DNA of 64,000 bases from Arcuatula senhousia (Eukaryota; Mollusca; Bivalvia; Mytilida; Mytilidae), in NCBI GenBank assembly GCA_963971305.1, contig OZ020306.1:74001022-74065021 (forward strand), in the 5' to 3' direction. This document shows positions 23,980 through 34,200 of the stretch, piece by piece (the stretch's first letter is position 1; every line of letters begins with the position of its first letter). The notes under the pieces are model-generated. The model had not been told where the DNA came from, ran no database searches, and saw nothing but the letters and a program-made list of their open reading frames with translations. Position numbers and translations under genes: made by a program.

Positions 23980-26900
23980 TTAGATTTTGTTGAAACAACT
24001 TTGTACTTTTCTTTTTCTTACTTTACCACTTTGGGTATATTTATTGTGATATTCAATGAGCAATCCTTCACCTATGTCATCTTCAGGGACCCAAGTAGAC
24101 TTTTTATAACCGACCCATTTTACCCTGTAATAATTTTTGCCATTTATTCTCTTTTTAGCTACCAGTTTTTCTGCCTCAAATTGCTTATCATTTTCATCGT
24201 CAACAACTTCGTCATCGTCGTTTTCTTGAACACTACTATTGTCATTTGTCCTGTCATTTTGCTGATCAGGTCTTGGGGCATTGGTGTCATTGTCATTTTC
24301 AAGGTCATTTACATCGTCTGGAATTCTATGATCTCTTGGATCATAATAAGGTTTTAACCTGTTAGCATGTATTCTCGATTTGAGAATTTTGTGGCCATTG
24401 AGACTTCTTAACTTGTATGTATTTCCCTTTGCATGATTGATGTAGAAGGGACCCTCCCATTTCATTTGTAGCTTGGGACAAAGTCCTTTTGGTACTTTCA
24501 TACTTTGCAATAATACTCTGTCACCAACTTTAAAATTAGGTTTTTGGGCTTTTCTGTCATAATATGCTTTGCCTTTTTCTTGGGCTTTTTCAATATTTTG
24601 AGTGGCAATTTTCTTAACCAATTTCAATTGATCAATGAGGTCATTCACATGTTCCTGTGCTGTTTTACCAATATTATCTTTTGGTGTTACAGCTACACTA
24701 AATGGCAAGTTCATTTCTTTGCCAAATACCATTTTAAATGAACTGAACCCAGTTGACTCAATGTTTGGAGACATTCTTATTGCCATCATAACACTTGGAA
24801 TTAATGAAGGCCAATTTATTTGGTCCTTACTGCAATATGTTCGCAAAGTTTGAGCAATGGTACTATTCATACGTTCACATGTAGTATTGGATTGAGGATG
24901 GTATGAACTTGTGTGGTGTCTTGTGACGTTAAAAAGTTCACAAACAGCTTGTATAAGCTTTGACATAAAATTTTGACCTCGGTCAGAAACAATTGTCTTT
25001 GGTGCACCAAATCTAGAGAAAATTTCTCTATATAGTACATTTGCAATCTCAGTACTTTCCATAGTACGTAATGGGTGAGCTTCTGCCCATCTAGAAAAAC
25101 TGTCCACCACTAACAAAATATGCTGATAACCTTCTTTTGATTTAGGGAAGCCCGTTAAGATGTCCATGTGCCATCTATCAAAAGTATCCCCAACAGGCAA
25201 AGGTTGAAGTGGGGCTGGATGTTTTTGTGTTTGGCGTTTTGCACGTTGGCATGAATCACAAGATATGACATAGTCATATGTTTGTTTGTACATATTATGC
25301 CAATAGAACTTTAACTGCAATGCAGCATATGTTCTTCTGAACCCTTTATGACCACCACCTGCTTTGCAGTCATGGTAGGACAATAAAGCATCTTGTCTTA
25401 AACTCTTTGGTAAAACAATTTGTTCAATCATTGCCTCTGATCTGGGCACACCTTTGGTTCTAGGCCAATGTAAATGAATTAATTCTCCCTGATTACCAAT
25501 GCGATAAGAATCTTTCTCAAAAACTATTGCCTTAGCCTTCTTTTCATCATTTGGTAATTCACCTGTTTCCAAGTATTTAATCAGATCTTTTAAATCAGGA
25601 CATTGTCTTTGTAATTGGCCAATCGTCGAAATGTCTTGTAAGTCTATTTGCCTATCATCAATAATAGCAACTAATTGTCTAGGTTGTTCATAGTCAAATG
25701 TCACTTCAGTCCATCCAAGATCATTTTCAGTATTAATGTTCTGAACTAAAGGGCTTGGAATGTCATGTTCATCACTACTGTCTGTCTGGTCATTGTCAGG
25801 GTATGGTATTCTAGATATGGCATCAGCATTTTGATTGTTTTTGCCTTCTCTATAAATAATGTCAAATGTAAAATTTTGAAGTTGTAACGCCCAACGTCCC
25901 AACTTAGCATTTGTATCTTTGGTTTTATGTAACCATACTAAGGCCTTGTGGTCTGTAATGACATTGAATTTGTCATGTGAAAGGTAAACTTTGTTTGCTT
26001 TAATGCCTTCTAGAACGGCTAAGCATTCTTTTTCACTGACTGTCCATTTTCTTTCTTCTTTTTTTAAAGCCCTACCTCCAAAGGAGATAACATGTTCTTT
26101 TTTATCAATTGTTTGTCCTAAAATCCACCCAATAGCATGTCCAGAAGCGTCAGTGGTCAAATGAAATGGTTTTGTCATGTCAGGAAAAGCTAAAATGGGT
26201 GCTGTAGTCATAGCAGTCTTAAGTCTTTCATAAGCCTTATCACATTCATCAGTCCATTGAAAAGAATTTTCCTTTACCAATAAGTTGTTTAAAGGAACAG
26301 TTATTTTGGCATAATCTTTAACAAATCGTCTATAATAGTTAAACAAGCCTAACAACTGTCTAGTCTCTTTTTGATTTTTAGGTTTTGGATAATTTTTCAT
26401 AATAGCAATTTTTTTCTCATCAACTTTTATGCCATCGCTAGTCAAAATATGCCCTAAGTAACTTACTTCCTTGACTCCAAATTGGCATTTCTGAGGTTTC
26501 AATTTCAAATTTGCCCTTTTCAGCCTATCAAATACTTGTTCTAAATGAGTTATGTGTTCCTCAAAGTTTTTGCTAAAAATGATGATGTCATCAATGTAAG
26601 CTAAGCACATTTTGAATTTTAAGCCTTGTAGCACTTGACCAATTATTCTAGAAAATGTAATGCTTGAATTTCGTAAGCCAAATGGCATTCTTAACCATTG
26701 AAAAGTTCCTTGATGGGTCACAAAAGCAGCTTTTTCTCTAGATGATTTGTTCAGAGGTATTTGCCAAAATGAATTTGAAAGATCTAAGACTGAAAAAATT
26801 GTTGCCTTAGCTTCTCCAATTGCATCTACTACATCAAGTAAACTTGGAATAGGATATGATTCTGGTTTTGTTCTCTTATTCAAAAATCTATAGTCTATTG

Positions 26901-27987
26901 CGAATCGAAAAGAATTGTCCTTTTTCTTGCAAAGTACTACGGGGCTGTTGTATGGAGATGTGGAAGGCTCTATATATTTATGTTCTAACAGTTTTTCAAC
27001 TTGCTTCTCAATTTCTGTTTTAGTTTCAGGGTTTGCCCTATATGGACCTATTCTAAAAGGCCTATCATCATCTGTTTCAATGTTGTGTTCACCTACACTA
27101 CACTCCCCTAACTCAGATAAATCATTAGCAAACACTTCTCTATTTCTCTGAAGGAATTTTAACAATTTTTCTTTTTGAACTTCATCAATATTTGCTTCTG
27201 ATAAATCAAAATCAATTTTGCCTTTGTCTCCTATTTTGGTGGATTTCTTGTTTACATTTCCTACTGTTTGTTTTTGTCTATTATCTTGACCTACATTTAT
27301 CCTATTTATGTTTTCTTGATTTTCATTCATTTCATGAATATTATTTTCATCCACTAAAGAAAGACTTGCAATGTAAGTAAATTTGGGGATAGTTATTGGA
27401 CTATCTGTAGGATTTATAACTTGCATTTTAGTTCCTGTCTTTTTGGCTCTTATTAAACATGAAGCTCCAAGAATGTCAAAATTTTCAAGATTTTGGATAG
27501 GTTCCAAAATAGCATATTCATTCATAAATTGGTCAGGGATCAAAACTGCAATATCTGCAATGTGTTTAGCAGGAATAGTTGTTCTTTTAGCAACTTTAAT
27601 TTTCTTAACTTCTGTTGTTATTAAGTTGACTTTTATTGCGCCTTCGTGAATATGAAGGGTACGAGTTGGATAATGAATGTTACATTTATTATCTGACAAA
27701 AAGTCATCACCTAAAATCAAGGGATATTGTAAATCTTCAATTATATACAATGGATAATCAATTGTCAACCCTTGAATTTTAAGAGGAAGCGTAACTTTCC
27801 CTTTTACCCTATGTTCCTCGCCAGCAACTCCATATATATGCATGTGTTCAGTATTTTCAATTTTGAAATTTGTTCTTTGAATCCTATTTATAATACTTTG
27901 TGAAACACAGCTAATGGCAGCTCCAGAATCAGCTAAACCTACAGTTTTGATACCTAACACCTCAACATTAATCTTATTCCTATCCAT
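23980..27987 (-). CDS. pol: Pol polyprotein: PR-RT-RH-IN with chromodomain
   Basis: An uninterrupted frame of 1335 residues, counted from ATG 27987. Protease: LADSGA at 18-23 and ILGDDFL near 90. Reverse transcriptase: LPFG-type region MPFGL and YIDD at 464-467. RNase H: TDASG near 612-616. Integrase zinc finger: H872 through CDSCQ near 911. Integrase core: D942, D1002, E1038, with exactly 35 residues between the last two. The C-terminus (about 1270-1316) has YYRVKWVGY and TWVPEDDI, a chromodomain signature that places the integrase with chromoviruses. The frame continues upstream of this ATG in phase with the Gag zinc knuckle, broken only by TAG at 28072-28074, so the ATG may not be the natural start. 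Role: protein processing, reverse transcription and integration. Confidence 0.97.
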   Translation of the reverse strand: MDRNKINVEVLGIKTVGLADSGAAISCVSQSIINRIQRTNFKIENTEHMHIYGVAGEEHRVKGKVTLPLKIQGLTIDYPLYIIEDLQYPLILGDDFLSDNKCNIHYPTRTLHIHEGAIKVNLITTEVKKIKVAKRTTIPAKHIADIAVLIPDQFMNEYAILEPIQNLENFDILGASCLIRAKKTGTKMQVINPTDSPITIPKFTYIASLSLVDENNIHEMNENQENINRINVGQDNRQKQTVGNVNKKSTKIGDKGKIDFDLSEANIDEVQKEKLLKFLQRNREVFANDLSELGECSVGEHNIETDDDRPFRIGPYRANPETKTEIEKQVEKLLEHKYIEPSTSPYNSPVVLCKKKDNSFRFAIDYRFLNKRTKPESYPIPSLLDVVDAIGEAKATIFSVLDLSNSFWQIPLNKSSREKAAFVTHQGTFQWLRMPFGLRNSSITFSRIIGQVLQGLKFKMCLAYIDDIIIFSKNFEEHITHLEQVFDRLKRANLKLKPQKCQFGVKEVSYLGHILTSDGIKVDEKKIAIMKNYPKPKNQKETRQLLGLFNYYRRFVKDYAKITVPLNNLLVKENSFQWTDECDKAYERLKTAMTTAPILAFPDMTKPFHLTTDASGHAIGWILGQTIDKKEHVISFGGRALKKEERKWTVSEKECLAVLEGIKANKVYLSHDKFNVITDHKALVWLHKTKDTNAKLGRWALQLQNFTFDIIYREGKNNQNADAISRIPYPDNDQTDSSDEHDIPSPLVQNINTENDLGWTEVTFDYEQPRQLVAIIDDRQIDLQDISTIGQLQRQCPDLKDLIKYLETGELPNDEKKAKAIVFEKDSYRIGNQGELIHLHWPRTKGVPRSEAMIEQIVLPKSLRQDALLSYHDCKAGGGHKGFRRTYAALQLKFYWHNMYKQTYDYVISCDSCQRAKRQTQKHPAPLQPLPVGDTFDRWHMDILTGFPKSKEGYQHILLVVDSFSRWAEAHPLRTMESTEIANVLYREIFSRFGAPKTIVSDRGQNFMSKLIQAVCELFNVTRHHTSSYHPQSNTTCERMNSTIAQTLRTYCSKDQINWPSLIPSVMMAIRMSPNIESTGFSSFKMVFGKEMNLPFSVAVTPKDNIGKTAQEHVNDLIDQLKLVKKIATQNIEKAQEKGKAYYDRKAQKPNFKVGDRVLLQSMKVPKGLCPKLQMKWEGPFYINHAKGNTYKLRSLNGHKILKSRIHANRLKPYYDPRDHRIPDDVNDLENDNDTNAPRPDQQNDRTNDNSSVQENDDDEVVDDENDKQFEAEKLVAKKRINGKNYYRVKWVGYKKSTWVPEDDIGEGLLIEYHNKYTQSGKVRKRKVQSCFNKI

Positions 27988-28071
27988 GGGAGCAATTAAA
28001 TTTATTATCTGTTTTCTATTTTTGCCACTATGCCCATTTTTAGGAAAGCCCCTAAAAATAGGCGCGCATCC

Positions 28072-28197
28072 CTAGCGTCTAATATATTGACCCTGAGTGT
28101 TGTAGGCACTGCTACAAAACCTAGAAAAATGTCCTGTTTTGTGACATTTGTAACAAGTAGCATTACTAGCCCTACATGAAGATTCTGACCTACAGAA
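28072..28197 (-). pseudogene. gag: Gag remnant: nucleocapsid zinc knuckle
   Basis: CYKCHKTGHFSRFC (28114-28155) is a CX2CX4HX4C knuckle in frame with Pol and ends at TAG 28072-28074. Upstream in the same frame is TAA (28198-28200), and before it a stretch that looks like a degraded second knuckle (CHQIGVTLFGHV...). Matrix and capsid coding sequence is absent, so this is the tail of a truncated gag. Confidence 0.8.
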
Positions 28198-28253
28198 TTA
28201 TTCCTCAGTAACATGGCCAAATAACGTAACACCTATTTGGTGACAAAACTCAC

Positions 28254-31200
28254 GTATCAATCCAGATTCATAAAGTGTAAGGTCGACATCTTTTAGTATT
28301 TTGTTTGAACAGTTGATTTCAATAAAAGGTCCGGCTGTCTGAATATTAGTCTTTATACTGTTTTCACCAACAAAATTTTTTCTCTGTATAATCTGGAAAA
28401 TTGTAAAGTGTTTATAATCAGCTAAGATTGAAAGTTAAGAGTGAATACATTTTGGAAATGATTATTGTTTAGCCAATTTTGGATCCATTTCATACCGGTA
28501 CATCACCAAAACTGTTTTAATAGCGATGGGTCAAATTACCTTCAAAGAAATCGATAAAATTTCAATTACTTTGAAAAATAACCCTATCAATAATAGTTAA
28601 AAAATCTAAATCTTTTTTCCAAAACGTTTTGACGGATTCGCATAAAAATCAAACATGCAAATTTTTAAATGGTACCAAATCAAACTATATTGAACTACAT
28701 ATCTCATTTCCATATAGTTTTTGAGTTCACAAAAAATTAACGACAGACGGACGGACAAGGGTTGCACATCTTCATTTATTGGAGAACATCACTGTTAAAA
28801 AAACTCAGTCATAGGTGTTTTTTTTTCATCTCGGAAATATTGTTTTAAACGTTCATTTCATTATTTTCTAATGTATGATTATTCACAATGTACTTGATTG
28901 TCTTAAAATCTTTTTTTTTCCAATTTCAATTCCAATTTCCAACGGGTGTGCTTTAGCAAACAGGAACTGCTTACTCTTCCGATGCACCTGAGTTCAATCT
29001 CGTTTCGACTTGAGTTCACGTTGCTGAATGCGGTTTTGTTGTTATGTGTGTGTGTGTTTTATGTTGATATGTGGTTTGTTTTGTTGTGATGAGTTTTTGT
29101 ATGCCGGTTTTGTCTTTGTCTTTACGGTTTTATGATACTGATTACCCCTTTGGTACACCTTTGCTTCTTACAGTATAACATATGCACTATATTTGCCTTG
29201 AAGATTTTTTATATAATAAACAGTTATAAAACACTCTCTAACTGGCCCTGCTCTGTTAATGTGACAGGTGACAATAAACAAAAGAAAATAATTTGCCTTA
29301 AAACAAATATACCTCAAGAAACAACATTCTATTGTAATATCCGAGAGAACAAAATTGATAGGGTCATTTTTACAATCGTTTGATATTTTTCAATTATTAT
29401 CTGCAAATCATGAAAAATTGTATCCTCTGGTATATATTTTTACAGATTATTCGGATTTCATTTTGGTTTTATGTTTTTTCAACGTTTTATTTTATTGTGG
29501 ATTTCCTGTGTTTGGGTTCTAGTGCTGATGATGAGGAGTAAAATTCTGAAATGGCCATACAACTCATCAAAGAATTGCAGTTGTAGATAACTAATGTGTT
29601 ATCGTCTCGCGTTCATTTATTTCACATACTTTTATAAAATAAATAGGATATTGTAAAAAAAATAATAATTTGATATTGATTACAGAACAAGCCCTTACTT
29701 GTAATCATGAAGTCAACTTTGTATTTATAGCAACTGAAATCTGCATTTTAGCTCAAAATATTGTAAAATAAAAAAGAAATAATCCACATTAAAACCCTTT
29801 GTTTACCACATACAGCATACGCCTTTTTCAAGTTATTCAATTCGCAATGTTATCAGTTAATATGAACCAAAATTATTACTGACATTTCCATGTACAGTTC
29901 AAATTCGATTTAATATGACTGATGCAACTGTAGTTTATCAAAATTTTTCTGTAAAATGCTGATTTGATTTATTTGATACAATTTCTTCGGTTATTATCAT
30001 TTTTTATGTTATTTAAATTTTATAAATAATTTTCTTAATGATATATTTGTCTATCATTGATGCAAAACGATGTCATTTTATATCAGTAAATTTTGTTATT
30101 TGTATCAAATCATGAGAGTCATTTTAAACAGTTACCTTGATTTAGAATTACTGATGTGGTTTCTAACTGTCACTGTTAGTCAGCAATTGAAATTTCTCTT
30201 GATTTTGAATGACAGCCATAATGTTTGGACAACACTTATGAATTAACAAGATTTTATGATGAAAATTAGAAAAAAATTCAAAACAAATTATTTCTGTTGA
30301 TAAGTTTAAGAAGGTATTTTATGCATATATGTATGTTATTTTTCCCCCGAAAATGGTAGGTTGTTAATGCATGGAAATGAATAAGTATTACCTTTGCAGA
30401 AACAGATGATGTTTCTTTAAAGGAGCCATCCTTGAAATGTAGTTGTATGCTTCTGTCATTGACTGGTTCACATGTCAGCTTAGTCCTACTGCATCCTATG
30501 TCTTCTGTATCAAATCTAGCTACAGCAACACACTTTAACTGCTTTAAATCTTGAATATCAATTTCTATGCCAACAACATCCACCTGCATGGCGTAATTCA
30601 ACGTTAATTTTGCAAGCATAGAATAAAAATAAAATCTAACAGCATGATTAGGAATTTAATACGTAAAACAACTCTGTGAAGATGATAATCTGACTGACTG
30701 TAGTTAATTGAAAAACTGTCAAATTATTAAATGATGGTGGTTCTTTTCATTGTGGACATTAAAATTGCTGATGTTTCATGGAAGATTTGTTGCCTAAACT
30801 TTTTCTTTTTCTTTTTCGGACTTGTCTGAAACAAATTTACCAATGAATTTAACTAGGTTTTTGCCGGTGAAATTTCCGATTGTCAAATCGAAAAGTGTTT
30901 AAAGCATCAAGTTGTTTTTCCTTGTACTGCACATGGTCGATATCCGTGGTGCTGGATTTGGCTTGATTTCCTGGCCAATATTGGTTTGTTTTTGAGTATT
31001 TTTCCGTTAAATTATTTTGTTTAGAGTTAGGTAATGGTTTTGTACCTGTTCTATTCCCATATATAATTATTTGTATTCCATAACAAAAATATCACGTATA
31101 ACGACTATGTCATCAGTTTAAATATAATGATTAATAAATAAAGAAATATTAATAGGTCAAATGCAGTAAAAGATGATAATACAAAACGCTTTTGCAACAA

Positions 31201-34200
31201 TAAACTGTATACATCTCAATGATTGAAATCAAGTTTTTATCTTAAAGCGCATGAAAATAAATTTTAAAAAAAGTAAAGACCGAAAAGCGAAATAACTGTT
31301 GGCATATTTTGTAACTTTTTATCAAGCAAATTATGAGAAATTCTTGATTTAAAGTTCTTAAATAGGTATAAAAAACGATAAATTTGTTTGAACTGTTTAC
31401 TTTTATTTTAAAGGATAACCTTTCATTAGCAACGTTTGAATCGAGGTATAGGAAGGTCAAAAACCACCCCAACTATAAACACCAAAAAATTTGGTTATAC
31501 CATTTTTAACTTTACAGAACAAATACAATCAAAACGCCCTGAAAATCTCGAACGAAACATGTTTTACACAATACCTCAAACAAAATGAATGCCTGATTGA
31601 CAATATTTAAGATTTACTTGTTCTCCATCTATCTGTATGTCATCCACTGCTTTTCCAAACTGGAATCCGTTCTTATCCTTCAAATATTTAACACCAGGAG
31701 TTAGTCGACTACTGTGTCCTGATATTGGAAGATAAACTCTAATGGGCATCTGAAGAATTTAAAAGACCATGTTTCACTACCTTTAAAGACACTATACTTA
31801 ATCATCTGAAAACCCACAGGAACAACTAATTTTGCCAATTACTTATAGTGGGGGTTATTATGGCAATAATTGTACAAATTGTGATACAAGTAAGAAACTT
31901 TGCACAACACTTTTTTTCATATGTGTGTACAAAAATTCAGGTCCTGGCCAAAATAAAAAAATCAATTCTTTCAAGATGGCCACCCAATTTTTCAAAATGG
32001 CGCCTTTTTATAGTACATATCGATTTATAATCATATTTTAACTTTACAAAATTTTAATTAAAAGCTAAGATATCTTCCTAAGGATAATTCTATAACATTT
32101 AGACATAATAATGACCAATAAAATTGCGCATAAACACAACTTCCGGTTTTAAAATGGCGCCAAAATGCTTAAATGGCGTGTTTAATTCAGAATTTTCGTA
32201 CATTTCGCTTATCTTTAGAGGTTTTGTTAGGACTTTTGATTTAATTGTATGATGATTATTCAACCAAATATCATGGCAAACTACTCTTTAATCAAAAACA
32301 ATTACATCCTCATCGACCAACGCAATATAAACAAGATCGCTAGCAGTTGCAAAAAGGCGTTTTAGTTATAATAGATTAGTTATCTAACTGTTAAAGTTTA
32401 ACTTGACATCAGATAATACTTTACAACGATAATTTTACGTAAGTGAACATTGATATTGCATTATACGAGACATTAATACATTGTTCAACTTCCTGTTTCA
32501 AAATTGCACTTTAATGCTAAAAATGCGATTTCTTACTTGATATATATTGAAGATGATCGTTCACTTTGCAAATCTTGTAGTATATGTAAGGTTATAATCC
32601 TTAACAAATAAAATACTACCCTTATGTGCCGCCCGAACTTTGTAAATTTAGACAGTATTACAGTCAGTAAAGGCGTGCATATCCAAGTGCATGTGCAGTT
32701 CGTGTTAACATGTCTCTTAAGACTCTTAAGCATACACTTAAAAATATCTTATTGTTTCAACGTTCACAGTAACTAACTGATTTAACATTTCAGTATTATT
32801 GTCTAACTAAAAATACAAACCCCCTTTTTACTTCTTTCCAAAATCTTAAGTCTTAGCCTCTTACCTCGTTTCCATTGCTTTGCAAACACACTTTTTCATA
32901 CTATACAAGAGCTTTTGTAGAGAAGAATTTAATCGGAAGCATTATCCTGAAATGTCTTTGAATTTGATTAACTAGGTTTAAAGTGGACTTTGGCTGTTTT
33001 ATTAATAAAACTATCAACAGATTTAAAATAGCAGTTTGGGATATTATCGTTTTGAAATTCAAATACCACCAACATATTTGTGTAAGCTCTTGTAAAATGG
33101 TGTTGGTGTGTTTAAGGTAAATGACCGAAATATGGACCATGAAAATTGTATCAAATCAAGAAGCTTGAAATAATATTACGTTCAAAATACGATTCTTCAT
33201 TTTCCGCTCGACAAGAGAAAAATACAAAAAGTAGTTTGCCATTTTCTTAATGACATTCGAAATATATGTTCAGGGTAAAGAAATAAAAGAGTTATTGGTA
33301 GTTATAACCACATTTAAAGGTGTGCATCATGATATGATAGCAACATGCTAGATGTGGACCATTCATGGATCTCCTATAACGTTGTATCAGTGCAAGAGAT
33401 AAAAGAAAATTGACACATTTTTGTCTCTTACAACCATTGGCTTGAACATGGTAAGAAAACAAGAAAGGGTTATGATACGCTATTTCTCATCTTCATGAGA
33501 TCATAACCCTTGGCTAATGAAGATGGATACTTTTTGATGGCTTCAATAGATAAAATTTTAATATCTTTGGAAAAACTTGCACTGACAATTCCATTTGTGA
33601 TGCTGTTTCCTTGGTCTAGAGAAGAGGGGAAAAGAGCCTAGGCAGTCTTTCAAACTATCCCAACCTACGTTCCAAATATGGGAGTTTAACAGCTTTATCA
33701 ATGCACATGTAGTATCTTACATATTATGGTTAGTTTTAATGGAGCGTGGAGTAACAAGGTTTCCGTGCAGAGAAAACAATCGACACAGAAAACTGCCAAA
33801 TCTTATTACATACAGGGGTCCAATCAGATTTTAATAATAAATTACAAAGCGAAACTCGAACACCTACAATTGTAATAGTTAGAATCAGAACCAAAGCCTA
33901 ATCGGATACCTTAAGCCCTATTTAAAAAATGACCCTGTTATCCTGAAAGGCATTAACGTTTTCATTGAGTGACAAAGGCTAGTTAATATTTGAATAAATG
34001 AGGCACGACTCGGTCCATTTGCCAAGTTATACTCGATAAGGCTACCTCTGCAGCTAGAAATATGTTACTTTACATCACGATTATGGAAGCATTCATTGTG
34101 AAGATGACCATGTTTGGCATCAAGTGGTTGTAACTTAAGAAATGTTTTGTAATGTCCATGAGGCATTGGATAAAAGGTTTATTAAGATACCTTGCCAACA

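Larger units (their letters stand above)
17826..28251 (-). mobile_element. Ty3/Gypsy-type element with envelope and SGNH ORFs, 5'-truncated
   Basis: On the minus strand the order is Gag zinc knuckle, in-frame TAG, Pol, envelope-like ORF and SGNH-like ORF. The right boundary lies within about 50 bp of the exon 7 donor of gene A, so the 5' LTR, primer-binding site and most of gag are absent. The left boundary is unresolved. A 63-bp direct repeat (17826-17888 and 18709-18771) containing AATAAA on the minus strand may be part of 3' LTR sequence, but no full LTR pair was found. The element lies in the same orientation as gene A and directly downstream of its last visible exon. The three long ORFs are open, so insertion or decay is not very old (inference). 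Confidence 0.85.

Noticed and set aside
24001..24357. 118-codon plus-strand hydrophobic frame
   Set aside because: Antisense shadow of Pol's chromodomain region.
28005..28232. 75-codon minus-strand frame
   Set aside because: Out of frame with the Gag knuckle, which is read clearly in another frame.
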